The notes: generated by a model not told the origin, from the sequence alone. A DNA stretch of 64,000 bases from Haliclystus octoradiatus (GCA_916610825.1 OU744447.1:25173037-25237036); one strand, 5' to 3'; counted from the first letter of the stretch, positions 50,001 through 58,875 are shown. Program-made: numbers and translations.

Positions 50001-53000
50001 ATAAAACATTTCACTTTTAAAAAGGCTATTTTGATATATAATTTGTGAGAACACTGAGCAAACAATCTGTTTTGAAATGAACAATCTATCGCGGGGCATA
50101 AAAACAAATTAACTTGCAAGAATTTTCAAAATGACGTTGGCGTTCGACTAATTCGAAAAATATTCAAAGTTCGAATAGATTATCTGTCTACAGTCTAAAA
50201 TTACAGAGTTTAGAATCAATCAAGGCATTGCACAAAAGTATTTCTATAATTTATTATTTAATATAAAAACATGAATCATTTGGTTTTGAGCAGGCAGGCT
50301 TTTATTTTCAGATTTTGCTTCCATAATTAACGAAGGAATTATAGGCATCGATTAAAATTAAAATTTCATTTTGTTGACTTGCTATACGAATAAGACACAG
50401 TATGTTACTACAGTTTTGAGAATAAAAATAGCGGTGTCTTGTTATTATCGTTGATCAACATTTAATAAAGTTAATTTCAGGTATATCAAATTTAACAAAG
50501 TTAAATTGAATTGAGCGTATGATTTGTGATAAACAATAATAATTATAATATTTTCAGCGTTCAAAAATTTTGCTTTGAATTTAAAAGCACAAAAACATAA
50601 TTTAAAAACACTTTTAAATAGTTAATACAGTTTGGATGAGTGTAACAAACCTTGTGTTACAAAAATAAAAAGCGAAAAGGTTGCATGAAATAATCGATCA
50701 TAGCAAACAATATTTATTAAAATACAACTTACCATTTTCCAAATGAGATCCAAATAAAAACTATACGAGCGGCATAATCTCCGAACAACATTTAAATACA
50801 TAATAGCGGGTTCTCTGAGTTAATACACCAATCAATAATAAGTTAACAACCATATTTTATCGAAGGAGAATGTACGCCCGATAAGAATAAAATAAAGATT
50901 GTCTTTTATTCGAAATAATTCTGACAAAAATGATCATTTCATATCGTGATCAAATGCATGGTAAAGTAGATTCATTTTCTACATAGTAAATTATCCTTTT
51001 CGTCAGACATCATAACATGAGCATTTAAATATTACCATCGGCTGTGGTATTATATATCTTTGAAGCTGCACTAAACATTTCAACTCTATAAACCATCGCG
51101 TACGTTTCAATAAATTCTGAATAAATATGCATATCACGAATCTGGCAAAATGAGTTGTTTTCGTTTTCCTATCAAAATAATTAATTTATTCATAATCATC
51201 TTTCCTTTCATTCGACATCTGTAATGTTATAAATAGCGCGTAGAAATATTGACGACAAGATGTAACATAATATCAATATCGAATTAGTATAGCGATTTAT
51301 TATAGAATTTTATTTCCTTTTAAAAGAATGTTGATGCTATTATTCTGGAAAATTTGATAACAAGAACCCCTATCAGACCAATTTTTCAGATCTTTTTTTT
51401 ACTTATAAAATTTTATTTTCAACGAACTCTTAGTATTTTGATAGACTGCCATGAAAATCACAGGCATACTTGCTGAGATTGCAAAGATCAAAAATATAGG
51501 CTCATATAGTATCATATCATAATATTTTCAGATTATATATATAATTTGAAATTCAATACACGCGCGTGGGTCGGCCTTGTTCAATAATACGTTGTCGAAG
51601 CAGTAGGTTTGTTGATAAGGTCAGTCAAAGCGCTTATGTCAGTAAGTAACGCAGTGGCTAATTGGTTAGTGCTCTGGTATAATAATTTCAGGGTCGTCAG
51701 TTCAAATCCGCCGTTCGGTTTTTTTAAAATGAAGCAGTAAATCATTTTTAATTAACAAAAGATATCGTTTGATCATGTTAATAACAGAAATCAGTGGACC
51801 ATGTGTCTTGTTTAAGCTAAATTAATTTAATATTGAATCTATCGCATGCAATGCCACGAGTTTCACTGGCCACACTTTGACGGCGGCGTTATTTTGTGAA
51901 CACCACATTAGTGTTGTATATATTGCAATAAAGATTTATGAATCCGAACCGAACGCGATCCGATCGTATCGGGTCAGATTCGGGTTAATATTTTAGATCT
52001 TCGGATCGGATCGGATTTGTAGTGATTTTTTATGGATAGTTTCAGATTTCGAAATTTGACTGAGTATTTGTAATTTATAATAATTAATGTGTTCTGGCCT
52101 CCTTTCAGCACATAAAATATTGTTTTTCTATGTAGATATAGCTACGTTAAATTATACATTTCAATCGACTCAATTGATGTGAAATAAATTAAACTTTTAT
52201 TAAAGGAATGATTAAGATGTATTGATTAATGCTACATCGTTTCAATGCATATTGTCTCTCATGTTCTCCTCCAGAGTTCATACTCCGTATTATACAGCGA
52301 TAGAAAGCTTAGTCAATTGTTTAATTATAAGTGATCTGAAAGTTTTATCATAGAAGGTCCATTATGGACTACACTCATAGCTAGTACTTAAATAAATCCG
52401 AAAAAGTACAATTCATACTTTGTAGTACCAACTATCTCGAAGAAAAGTCGTCTGTGCATGCCTGTGCAAATCGCGTCAGTTTACACTCACATTTAGATCA
52501 TGAAAAGGATATCTTGTAGAAATATTTACTCAATAACAACTTGCTGATGGAGTTAAAAATAGTTATTAACTTATATAGCATAGGATAAAGCTATTTCGAA
52601 GGGCATGTGTCTGCTAATTAAGATTTGAGAAGTACTGCGTTCACACAGTATACGTAACTAATATATGGCACTAGACTAGTCACAAAGGAACAGTCGCACC
52701 ACCTGACATTTGTGTTAATCCACAATCTATATCAGATTCATCGCGCTTCACGACGCTACGAGAATTATTTCGACCGAGCGTTTCAATAGATATTATTCTG
52801 CTCCTGAAATCACAAATTGCACATTTTTTACGTAATTCGCAAGTTTATATCTTTTTTCTTGGCTCATCCTTGTCAGATTGTTTGTTGTGCGACTTCGCGG
52901 AGCTAGGTCACCTCAAAGATAACGTCGCCTGATCAGCCCACTCTTAAGTCTGTTAGACAAACCGCACGACTTGTGATTTTGTCGTCATAAAGCAAGATCC

Positions 53001-55282
53001 AATCCCCTTTTTTCTCAGCTTTGAACACCACTTTGAAGGCATTTTTCACCAAGAAATAATTTCCAGATCGAAAAAAAAATTACGCCATTGTTTTTTTCAA
53101 GTCGGGTTCTACTATATATGTAACGATAGTCTGGGGTTTTTTTCCCACTTCGACAATTAGACAACGAGCCCGAATTGTCTAATTATTTTAGTGGAAAGCA
53201 ACTAGTGTACAAGCAAAACACATCAAAAATTCAAACTATTTATTCGCTTTCTGCATAATTAATTTTAAATACAACCGTCAATCAAAGGCATCCATGACGA
53301 CTAAAGCTTCGTGATTTGGAGGATGAGTTTTAATTTGATTTGATTCAGATTTAACTTTTAAAACAAAACAGACTTGAGAAGGTAACTATTGAGTATCTAA
53401 AAATACATAAATGTTCGCAGTTTGTAATATAAAAATGTGTTGTTTATAAACTTTAGTTAACTAGCAGACTAATTTATATCTGCAATAAAGTAGCAAGAAG
53501 TTGGAGAAGATTGTTAAATAAGATTAAAATTGTATATGCACTGCTTACTATTGAGCAACTTCATCTCATAGTTTTTTACTTGTTTTGTTTTCTCGGGGAC
53601 GGAAATTATAACTTACTCTCGCAATTCGTATAAAATTTTGATTCAAAAACATTTGCGAATCACTTGTTTACTTTTTGGAATTTGCGAGGGAACTTGCGAG
53701 AAAATAGAAAAGATGTGAGAAATGAGAAAAAAGTGAACGATGGAGCAACCAATCAGAATGCAGATCATCGAATAGTACCATAGTCGGTTTCAACTAAAGT
53801 ACAATAGTCAATGTAGTTTACGCTTTTCTTTTTATTTTCGTATATTGTTATATTTTATTTTATTTTATTATATTATCTTTATAATTGTATAAATTTCAAA
53901 TAATTGACATAATTTACATACTTTGCTATTGATGTCTACTACGACGTTTTAAGCCCCAGCCAAATAAAGTCAACATTTTCATAGCATTTGATGATATTCC
54001 TATGTTGCGAGACTGCTGGCAAATTGCTGACTAGGGTGGCCAACTGAAGTGAGCATTTCTAAACCAGCCGATGCTGGATGAAAATCTATAAAACTGAGAG
54101 GATATCGTCTTTGTCGTCCGATTTGGATTTATTCAAGGTGTTATCGTTCAATAATGTCATTTTGCTTGACCTTATTTGCTCTGCTTCGTAGGCAATCTTA
54201 ATATTAATCTCAACACATTTTGAAATCCCTCTCTGTTGAATCGCAGGTACATTCTTCGTCCCAATTTTTGCTGAGATTTGTTGATCGGGGTGGCTAAATG
54301 AAAACAGCTTTTCACCAGCTTTCTCACAACATTGATCACAATGGCCAAATCAGGCTGGGGTTGTCAAATAAAGCCCAATTTTATTTCCAGCATTTGATGA
54401 AAATGTCTATAAATGTTGTGAAAATTCTTTGTAAAATGTTGGCTTTATTCGGCCAAGGCTTTAGATAAAGTGAAGACTTGGATGACCTTCAGGAGACTTG
54501 AGACACAGTCCAGGTAATATCAGATCTGGAATGAGGTTGCTCTGACACTCTGCCATGTTACCTAATCCTCCCATAACATGAAAATCCGATTCACTAAACA
54601 CTAATTACAAAACTTTGCTCTTTAAAATGTTCCAAAGAATACTCATTGAGTGCACTTCTCGCCCAAACAAGTTATTCAAGACAAACGAGAATGGACATTC
54701 TACTTTGGCTATTTTGGTTCATTATACTATATTGTATAATTGATGGCTCTGTATTACTTTGAAATTTAATAATCATAATCCTGGATGCTCTAATAATTTC
54801 TTTATTTATGATCCAGAAGTACGTAGCTTAAAACAGTACAGTTTGACCTGTAAATAATCGAAACGGCTGTCAATAAGAGATAATAATCAAAAACTGTGTG
54901 TCATTAAATTTAAATGGTCCATTACATTATAAAGTTTCTTTCTACTTGCAAAGATACATACTTATTGGACGTTCCTCACCTGCATAAATTAATGGACTCT
55001 TTGGTCCATCTGAAAGCTTTGAATAAGCGTAAACAACAGCAGAAACGTCCGAATTTTCACTTAAACCTTTGATTCTGCACGTGGTCTCATATGGTCCAAC
55101 CGTGACATGGTGAAACTTTGGTAGTGGTATAGTAGTTGAACCGATTCTAGTAATCCTATAGTCAATCTTGTACCCAGAAAATTGGCCATAGTTATCTCTG
55201 TTAATTGGATCCCATGCTATAGACACACTGCTGGCAGATGGCTGATTAATAGATCGGAAACCAGAAGGAGGGACATTGATAT
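31853..55282 (-). CDS. Gene B: paralogous ionotropic receptor with K+-channel filter, 5' end not in window (9 exons)
   Basis: Exons in transcript order on the minus strand: 55282-54980 (FN3), 48654-48421 (S1), 43047-42788 (S1 end, M1), 40575-40481 (pore helix), 40146-39990 (filter, M2), 36937-36889 (S2 start), 36535-36288 (S2), 34846-34693 (M4), 32055-31853 (tail, TAG stop). All junctions are GT-AG and in phase, giving 567 residues plus stop. Every junction falls at the same place and phase as in gene A. The filter is again TTVGYGD. Sequences outside the pore are well diverged, so the duplication is old. The FN3 begins at a phase-1 acceptor, so upstream exons must exist beyond 64000, or they were lost. 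The 8.7 kb between 55283 and the window end carries only mobile elements. Confidence 0.85.
32056..34692 (-). other. Gene B intron before the tail exon
   Basis: A phase 1 intron of 2.6 kb. It contains a truncated LINE (33669-34425) inserted antisense to gene B. The remainder (32056-33660) shows no coding evidence that I trust. Confidence 0.65.
33669..34425 (+). pseudogene. 5'-truncated non-LTR retrotransposon (reverse transcriptase C-terminus)
   Basis: A 188-codon open frame (33669-34235) reads AFKTYVRPLLESSSPVWSPH, then LLESVQRSFTRRVCG and VYKILHGIAD: the C-terminal region after the RT palm of CR1/Jockey-type LINEs. It is followed by about 165 nt of 3' UTR and an AAATAAATAAATAAAAAATAAA tail at 34399-34421, typical of LINE 3' ends. 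Truncated at the 5' end, so inactive. Its open frame suggests a fairly recent insertion. Confidence 0.82.
34693..34846 (-). CDS. Gene B exon: M4 helix
   Basis: 154 nt, phase 0 in and 1 out. YDPVMKYIANGLKYFFAVYL and on to IVFVLGISL is a hydrophobic helix after a short polar lead, then GRIPSMPNH. It is 16 codons shorter than gene A exon 19 because the cytoplasmic helix is reduced. The longer ORF around it continues into a repeat and is not coding. Confidence 0.82.
34881..35590 (+). repeat. Hairpin-bearing repeat family, copy 2
   Basis: It begins GGGGTACTGTACGGCAGCC, has AGAGAACCC on both sides of the hairpin and GCCGTGCAGTAACCC closing it, then the family body, ending CGAAAATCTCTCGAGTTTTACAA. 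It is more diverged than the other copies and starts 34 bases from the M4 exon of gene B. Confidence 0.72.
35740..36145. repeat. TCCGACTCC-type element
   Basis: Clusters of CTCCGAATCCG and GACTCCGAGTCCACCTCCG at the left and GACTCCGACTCCGACTCC, TTCGGAGTTTGACTCCGG at the right enclose AT-rich DNA. The arrangement resembles short non-autonomous DNA elements whose ends are rich in this word. Class uncertain. Confidence 0.55.
36288..36535 (-). CDS. Gene B exon: ligand-binding domain S2
   Basis: 248 nt, phase 1 in and 0 out. VKDGKAFGAVLDEVQM strongly resembles the iGluR lobe-2 segment (V-x-x-G-K-x-x-A, then the acidic contact, here Asp). It is followed by PFGYGIIIGSELLAL and a final helix. It is the clearest iGluR-type ligand-domain signature in the window. 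Confidence 0.9.
36889..36937 (-). CDS. Gene B exon: S2 start
   Basis: 49 nt, phase 0 in and 1 out: VAVLNGSAILRNGETK. Acceptor CAACAG, donor GTAAGA. It is the counterpart of gene A exon 17, five codons shorter. Confidence 0.82.
37223..37667. mobile_element. hAT-like MITE with perfect 8-bp target-site duplication
   Basis: The element starts CAGGGTTGCCAG and ends CTGGCAACCCTG, terminal inverted repeats of 12 bases or more, and is flanked on both sides by ACTCAGAC (37215-37222 and 37668-37675). An 8-bp duplication and CAGGG-type ends fit the hAT superfamily. It is 445 bp, noncoding and non-autonomous. The ends also contain inverted copies of CAAAATATATCCAAA-like sequence. Confidence 0.88.
37860..38340 (-). 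pseudogene. Integrase zinc-binding fragment (inverted)
   Basis: The minus-strand frame includes VLYGARIIIPTSM, HLPHQGIDRSKHRA and YWPGMTND followed by a Cys, the HHCC-type N-terminal domain of gypsy integrases. It is inverted relative to the core domain next to it and is non-functional. Confidence 0.72.
38390..38995 (+). pseudogene. Integrase core fragment
   Basis: The plus-strand frame has the catalytic signatures DRLSGWP, FRSDGGPQFKSAEF and APYHARSNGHAE, in the usual order for DDE integrases of Ty3/gypsy elements. A stop follows VLEW at 38726, after which the frame continues SQVLFGRPLW. Decayed. Confidence 0.8.
39347..39480. repeat. Partial end of the TAGCCTCATTCC foldback family
   Basis: TTAGCCTTATTCCGTTCTGG and CCCTCATTTCCGCGCAGCGC match the terminal arms of the elements at 41409-42444 and 55315-56102. 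No opposite arm was found, so this is a solo end. Confidence 0.6.
39990..40146 (-). CDS. Gene B exon: rest of filter and M2
   Basis: 157 nt, phase 2 in and 0 out. It completes GYGD, then MISRGNLARAF and a helix IIWTYMGLVITAILIGSLAT, ending IYGEK. It has K+-channel-like post-filter residues and no SYTANLAAF motif. Confidence 0.92.
40481..40575 (-). CDS. Gene B exon: pore helix and first half of K+ filter
   Basis: 95 nt, phase 0 in and 2 out. It ends SFEGFWFAFVTMTTV plus GG of the glycine codon. The donor GTGATT is weak, but its position is identical to that in gene A. Confidence 0.9.
40576..42787 (-). other. Gene B intron between M1 and pore loop
   Basis: A phase 0 intron of 2.2 kb. It contains the foldback element 41409-42444. 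Gene A also has a large palindromic element in the equivalent intron (21251-22036), of a different class. Confidence 0.65.
41409..42444. mobile_element. Foldback element, TAGCCTCATTCC family, copy in gene B
   Basis: Inverted arms of about 150 bp: the left starts GGCTTCATTCCATGACGGCC and includes CAGACGCTCCGGTGAGGGCC and GTCCTGGCCAATCACA. The right is the reverse with TGTGATTGGCCAGGAC, GGCCCTCACCGGAGCG and GGAATGAGGC. The flanks CTTTTGCC (left) and CTTTTGAC (right) look like an imperfect 8-bp target duplication. No transposase. About 1 kb. Confidence 0.78.
42788..43047 (-). CDS. Gene B exon: S1 second half and M1
   Basis: 260 nt, phase 1 in and 0 out. YRFVPILNKNRIFLLIKAD precedes a hydrophobic helix (FRLWPLIFVSILLAYIAG and on to VVLL). 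The exon ends at CTA before a GTGGGT donor, set by alignment to gene A exon 14, which has the same length. As in gene A, no S1 ligand-binding Arg is apparent. Confidence 0.87.
43886..44063. repeat. Imperfect hairpin flanked by GGGTTACCACA / TGTGGTAACCC
   Basis: The arms GGGTTACCACACGCTTGCCA with TTTGTATTCATATTTA and TAAATATGAATACAAACATG with GGCAAGTATGTGGTAACCC pair in inverse orientation around ACACTCG...CGAGTGT-like inner sequence. It is similar in plan, but not closely in sequence, to the hairpin of the 18124 family. Confidence 0.6.
46050..46830. mobile_element. Element with GTAATTACTTT-rich inverted ends
   Basis: The left part has TACTCGTTACTTTTAGAGTAATTTTAGGAG and AAGTAATTGACGTTACTTTT; the right part has TTAATTACTTTCTTTGGGAAAGTAATTAG and TTATTACTCTTTTAAAGTAATT. 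Such ends occur on non-autonomous hAT-type elements in animals. No target duplication was resolved, and no transposase. Confidence 0.55.
47468..48142 (-). repeat. Hairpin-bearing repeat family, copy 3 (best hairpin)
   Basis: Reverse orientation to the copies at 18124 and 34881. Its hairpin (about 47955-48142) is nearly intact: AAAGGGTTACTGCACGGCAG on one side and CTGCCGTGCAGTAACCCTTT on the other, with the inner pairs GTTTGGGTTCTCTGATACCAACA and TGTTGGTATGAGAGAACCCAAAC-like. It would fold strongly in single strands. Confidence 0.78.
48421..48654 (-). CDS. Gene B exon: S1 first half
   Basis: 78 codons, phase 1-1, starting ETCRCRNEYYIQW and containing TGSMVDYVSDMMTSICGSC, then YAYRK and LPRLHFNKTRDGS. 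It matches gene A exon 13 in cysteine placement (CxC at the start, CGxC later). It is a likely periplasmic-binding-type lobe 1. Confidence 0.8.
49301..49396. repeat. Exact 48-bp tandem duplication
   Basis: Two head-to-tail copies (49301-49348 and 49349-49396) beginning CTACTTATATTAATAATACT, identical by eye. A very recent slippage or duplication event (or assembly artefact) at the edge of a dispersed repeat. Confidence 0.88.
49400..52395 (-). repeat. Long noncoding dispersed repeat, copy 2
   Basis: About 49400-51560 is the inverse of 14290-16440. About 50765-52395 is a direct counterpart of 62553-63965 (shared GAGCGGCAT, ATCTCCGAACAACATTTAAATAC, CAATAATAAGTTAACAACCATATTTTATCG, AATCCGAACCGAAC, CGATCCGATCGTATCG). 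The copy is interrupted by an insertion absent from copy 3. Confidence 0.68.
51542..51913 (+). mobile_element. tRNA-derived SINE-like insertion
   Basis: This ~370-bp block is missing from the parallel copy (63320-63335 junction), so it is an insertion. It contains a tRNA-like stretch (51644-51719) with box A-like TGGCTAATTGG and box B-like GTTCAAATCC, followed by a T-run at 51719-51725. Stem pairing is too poor for a working tRNA. A tRNA-headed SINE is the best explanation. Confidence 0.62.
53155..53710 (+). repeat. Dispersed repeat, copy 2 (partner 24990-25610)
   Basis: Same orientation as its partner in gene A intron 16. Landmarks: TTGTCTAATTATTTTAGTGG, GCATAATTAATTTTAAATACAACC, CTTCGTGATTTGGAGGATGA and ATTCAAAAACATTTGCGAATC. 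Noncoding. Confidence 0.65.
54980..55282 (-). CDS. Gene B exon: fibronectin type III domain (membrane-proximal)
   Basis: 101 codons, phase 1-1. It reads INVPPSGFRSI, VSIAWDPI, GYKIDYRITRIG and SDVSAVVYAYSKLSDGP, a full FN3. It is the counterpart of gene A exon 12. Acceptor CTTTAAG and donor GTGAGG (minus strand). Confidence 0.9.
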
Positions 55283-55314
55283 CTTAAAGTAAAAATAGAT
55301 AGCATGGTACATTC

Positions 55315-56102
55315 TTAGCCTCATTCCATCACGACCCTCATTTCCGTGCGGCGCTCCAGTGAGGGCCTAACAAAATTTAAGGTTAAAAAGTGTGCCAGAA
55401 ACTAAAAATATGGTGTGCCCAATCACAGTGCACCTTTGTATCACGTGAAGTTTTATCGAGCGCTGGTTGGTGAATAAAACACTAAAAATGTGAACAAACG
55501 AGCTGGAATAATTTTCAAAGTTTATATTTCAATCGTTTATTCTGTCAGATTGGCAATTTTTAATTATATTTTTACCTAGAAATGGAATTTTGAATCAGAG
55601 TAATGCTTTATGTTGGAGAATTGATCTTTAATTTAGATTCAATACGACGGAAGTGCTTACTATTTTCCAACGATGGCGATCGTTCCGTCAAAACATGATG
55701 TTTTATTCTTTTATTTTGTTTTCTACGCCCACAGAAACCTTCATAATGTTGATACAGTCCTTCGAGTTAACGTAATCTATTATTTATAATTCTGTTGCTC
55801 CAATCTGATGCAAAAGAATGCCGTAAACTTCATGTTTTTAGTTTTCTTCGACAGTTTGTTTACAAAATGTTGAAATTCATAATAGCTGAATTCAGCAAAT
55901 TTCAATTTCTGTTCACACCTAGTTGTATTGTTCTTCGATGGGCCGACCAACCAACACCTGGCTGTAACTCACATGACACCAAGGTGCACTGTGATTGGGC
56001 ACACAATATTTTTGGTTTCTGGCACATTTTTTAACCTTAAATTTTATTAGACCCTCACTGGAACGCCGTGCGGAAATGAGGGTCGCAATGGAATGAAGCT
56101 AA
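55315..56102. mobile_element. Foldback element, TAGCCTCATTCC family, with target duplication
   Basis: Inverted arms of about 165 bp: TTAGCCTCATTCCATCACGA, CCCTCATTTCCGTGCGGCGC, TGCCCAATCACAGTGCACC on the left, mirrored on the right (GGTGCACTGTGATTGGGCA, CGGAAATGAGGGTCG, GGAATGAAGCTAA). The flanks TACATTC (55308-55314 and 56103-56109) form a 7-bp duplication. Non-autonomous. It sits 32 bp upstream of the gene B FN3 acceptor. Confidence 0.85.
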
Positions 56103-56170
56103 TACATTCTTATATATACTATCTGCTAAAACCACTGCCAGATCACATGCTTGGTTGATGATCTTATATC

Positions 56171-56322
56171 TGTAGTGTTGTGATTGTTATATTAATGTAG
56201 TATTGTTATATTCATGTCCTTTGACTTCTTGGGAGTTTGTGGAGAGAGACACATAATAAACCAAGATGGCTGATAGCATGTGCTTGTTTACGTTATCTCT
56301 TGTTATATATGAGAATACTTCA
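56171..56322 (+). repeat. 5' LTR of the Ty3/gypsy element
   Basis: Starts TGTAGTGTTG and ends ATACTTCA. About 40 bases shorter than the 3' LTR because of an internal length difference near TTATATTCATG. Confidence 0.72.
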
Positions 56323-56522
56323 ATTGGCGACGAGGATAAACTATTATATTATTTAAATTGAGTGCTTTTATGGCTAAAAGTCACCAATGATTACAATGAT
56401 TACACAAATTTGATCCTGAAGCACATACAGATAATGTCTTTCATGGATTTTGTGACTTCATTGATTCTTTTGCATAAAAGCATGAAGCTGTCGCAAAGGA
56501 TCCATCTGAAGGCACAGATGAG

Positions 56523-57233
56523 TTGCAGCTTCTATGGGTGCAACAAGATAAAAGGATATTGCTTCTAGGAAGATTCTCTTCAAGAAATCTCAAAAAGGAT
56601 TTTGAAGACACAGTACCTTTGGAGGAAAGAACATCAATTACATTTGATGACCTGGTAGTAGCATTAAAAGGCAGATACAGACCAACAAGGAACACCACCT
56701 TATCAAATTTCGAAATTCATCAGATACAACAAAGGGCAGAGGAATCTTTTGATGCCTATTCCAATAGAGTGAAACATGAAGCAACATATTGTCAAATTGT
56801 ATGTGCTTCAGTAGATTGCAATGTACGCCAGGTAATAGTAAGAGATCAAATCATTGTTGGAACAACGAGCAACGAAATCAGAAATACCACTTTGAAAAAC
56901 CAATGGGAAATAGAAGACCTAAAAAAAAATGGAAGACAATCGGAAGCAGCATTCAGAAGGGCAAATAAGATCACAGAAAACAGAGACATTGGCCACGTAA
57001 ACCAATTAAAAAGCCTGGAAAATATTCGAGAAAACAAGAATCAAAGAAAAGATTCAATCACAAGCAAGCCAAAAAGCAGAAAGAAGCTACAGAAGAAGAA
57101 AAGAGAAGTGCTATTATTACTTATATGCTTCTTGCCAAGAAGGAAAAAGATGTCCTATAAAAAATGTTGCTATAAACAGGTAATGCTTTTAATGCAAGAA
57201 AAAGGGTCATTTCAGTGGATCCAGAGTCTGTAA
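56523..57233 (+). pseudogene. gag-like fragment
   Basis: An open frame of 236 codons with the retrotransposon gag pattern: FDDLVVALKGRYRPTRNTTL, FEIHQIQQRAEESFDAYSNR, then VRDQIIVGTTSNEIR and a basic region. The zinc-knuckle cysteines lie in another frame after about 57110, so the C-terminus is frameshifted. It would form the particle shell in an intact element. Confidence 0.78.
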
Positions 57234-57340
57234 AATAAGGAGAGACAAGACTCGCAGGACTTATGGAAAAGACGCAGATGACACGGAATCCTCATCAGGG
57301 AGCGACATAAGAAACAACAAGTACCAGGGAAGAAGAACCG

Positions 57341-57601
57341 GTGAACCGAGCATTCTCAAGAAGACTTGTATCAGCCAGACGTCTAGGAGCAGTCAGGAAA
57401 GCTCATTTAATAAGCAGAACGAAGACACGACCGAGATACCAGGTAATGGTTGTTGTCAAAGAACAGGAAATTGTGACATTTGATGATACAGGTGCAGATG
57501 TCAATGTTATGTCACTGCGTCAAGAAAAAGAGCTCAATCTACCTTCCTTAAAATCAGAACGAAAATCAAACCATATTGTTCAAAGTCACTACAGTGTGTA
57601 G
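57341..57601 (+). pseudogene. Aspartic protease fragment
   Basis: An 86-codon frame with the retropepsin active-site signature FDDTGADVNVMS (Asp-Thr-Gly). The rest of the domain is lost to a stop at 57600. It belongs to the same element as the gag and RT fragments. Confidence 0.75.
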
Positions 57602-57789
57602 GTTACTATCTAGGAACTGTGATGTGCGGGGAAGCAGTGGCTTACATATGCATATATATATTTGACAACGACTTGGAATTCTATTTGAATGGACACACCT
57701 CAGAAGACCTTGGTATATTGATAATTTAAAGCTCCGTCAACGGCCACGACAGCAAAACCCCTGAGACGTATGAATGTGAGAAAGAACTC

Positions 57790-58266
57790 AACAATATAAG
57801 AAAGTATTCAGAAATACAAAAGTATATTTCAAGCTTGAAGAATTATGAAGTCAACTTCCTCATTGATGAATGCAAACATCCAATAGCATCACCAGCACGA
57901 ATTGTTCCTTTTTATTTGCGTGCAAAGTTTGATGCTGAAATCGAAAAGATGGAAAAAGATGACATCATTGAAGAGCATGATGGCCCTGCCCCATGGGTGT
58001 CGAATAATGTTCCAGCTAATACAAGGCCATAAAAGATACACATTTGCCTATTCCAAGGCCAGAAAAAATCAGATCAAGCTTGTCTGGTTGTTGTTGTTTC
58101 ACTAATTGGATTTTAAATCAGCATTTCATCAGCTAGTATTGAATCCATCTTCGAGGTACATCAGAAGATAGAATAATGCACTACAAGCGACTCACAGAGA
58201 ATTGAATAGAGCATTACGACCAATCTTTCTTCCAATAGAGGGTGGAACGTAATTCATGATGACGTT
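57790..58266 (+). pseudogene. Reverse transcriptase N-terminal part, broken
   Basis: NFLIDECKHPIASPARIVPF followed by EIEKMEKDDIIEE and APWVSN is the start of a gypsy RT. Further RT pieces are out of frame to 58266, where a MITE interrupts the catalytic YxDD region. Confidence 0.75.
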
Positions 58267-58364
58267 TCAAATTTTTTTTAACAAACCAATGAAGCGCATC
58301 CCTGGCCATCAATGCATGCGTATAATGAACGAACAGTAACTTTGTAAACATTTCGGGAAAAATT

Positions 58365-58470
58365 AAAACTTCGTCTCGACCAGGACTCGAACCAGCATAC
58401 CCTGCACTCTCTACCCATACCCTGCAACTTCGTCTCGACTTAATCCGAATGAGCTACGCCAACCGACGAA
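58365..58470 (-). repeat. tRNA-like (SINE-like) block inside the MITE
   Basis: On the minus strand, box A-type TAGCTCATTCGG (58456-58445) and a perfect box B GGTTCGAGTCC (58393-58383) lie in tRNA order, but about 50 bases apart with a duplicated GTCGAGACGAAG, so no functional tRNA can fold. A tRNA-derived SINE head captured by the MITE is likely. Confidence 0.6.
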
Positions 58471-58526
58471 AACTCATGAAACAGAAATGAATTTATACTC
58501 GACCGAGTGGTTATCACGTGACTTGA

Positions 58527-58545
58527 CCCTAACCCTAACCCTAAA
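58527..58545 (+). repeat. Interstitial (CCCTAA)3
   Basis: Three telomere-type units inside the MITE. Too short and too internal to mark a chromosome end. Confidence 0.85.
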
Positions 58546-58669
58546 CGGGTGGATCACGTGATGGGATGGATTACGCCTCATGTTCACCCAAATAGACCAA
58601 ATGCAAACGAGACAGGGAAGCGCTTGATGGCCAGGGATGCGCTTCATGGGTTTGTTAATAAAAATCTGC

Positions 58670-58875
58670 GATGACGTTATCATTGGTGCAAAAACAAAAA
58701 AGACCACAATAACATTCTTGAACAAGTGTTATCAGAGATGGAGAAATCTGGCCTCACCTGAACCCTGAAAAATGTATGTTTGGCAAGAAGTCAGTGAAAA
58801 GTCTGGGGAATGATCGTCAGCAGTGAAGGAATCAAACCAGACCCACGAGAAGTAGAAGCGTTAGAAATGGCAGAA
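58670..58875 (+). pseudogene. Reverse transcriptase C-terminal part
   Basis: It resumes with DDVIIGAKTKKDH and ILEQVLSEMEKSGLT, then SSEGIKPDPREVEAL, the RT palm and thumb of gypsy elements, with stops between. It follows the MITE directly. Confidence 0.72.

Larger units (their letters stand above)
48655..54979 (-). other. Gene B intron between FN3 and S1
   Basis: A phase 1 intron of 6.3 kb, almost all repeats: a 48-bp tandem duplication (49301-49396), long repeat copy 2 (about 49400-52395) with a tRNA-derived insertion (51542-51913), and direct repeat copy 2 (53155-53710). 53720-54979 shows no recognised feature. Confidence 0.65.
58267..58669. mobile_element. Mutator-like MITE with 9-bp target duplication, nested in RT
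   Basis: Terminal inverted repeats of about 40 bp: the left runs TTTTTTAACAAACCAATGAAGC to GCATCCCTGGCCATCAA, the right is its reverse (TTGATGGCCAGGGATGCGC to GGGTTTGTTAAT). The flanking direct repeat GATGACGTT (58258-58266 and 58670-58678) is 9 bp, the length typical of Mutator-like elements. The interior carries a tRNA-like block and a (CCCTAA)3 stretch. 403 bp, no transposase. Confidence 0.82.

Noticed and set aside
51644..51719. Functional tRNA gene
   Set aside because: Boxes A and B are tRNA-like, but the acceptor, anticodon and T stems do not pair well. It lies within a SINE-like insertion.
58527..58545. Telomere or chromosome end
   Set aside because: Only three CCCTAA units inside a nested transposon.
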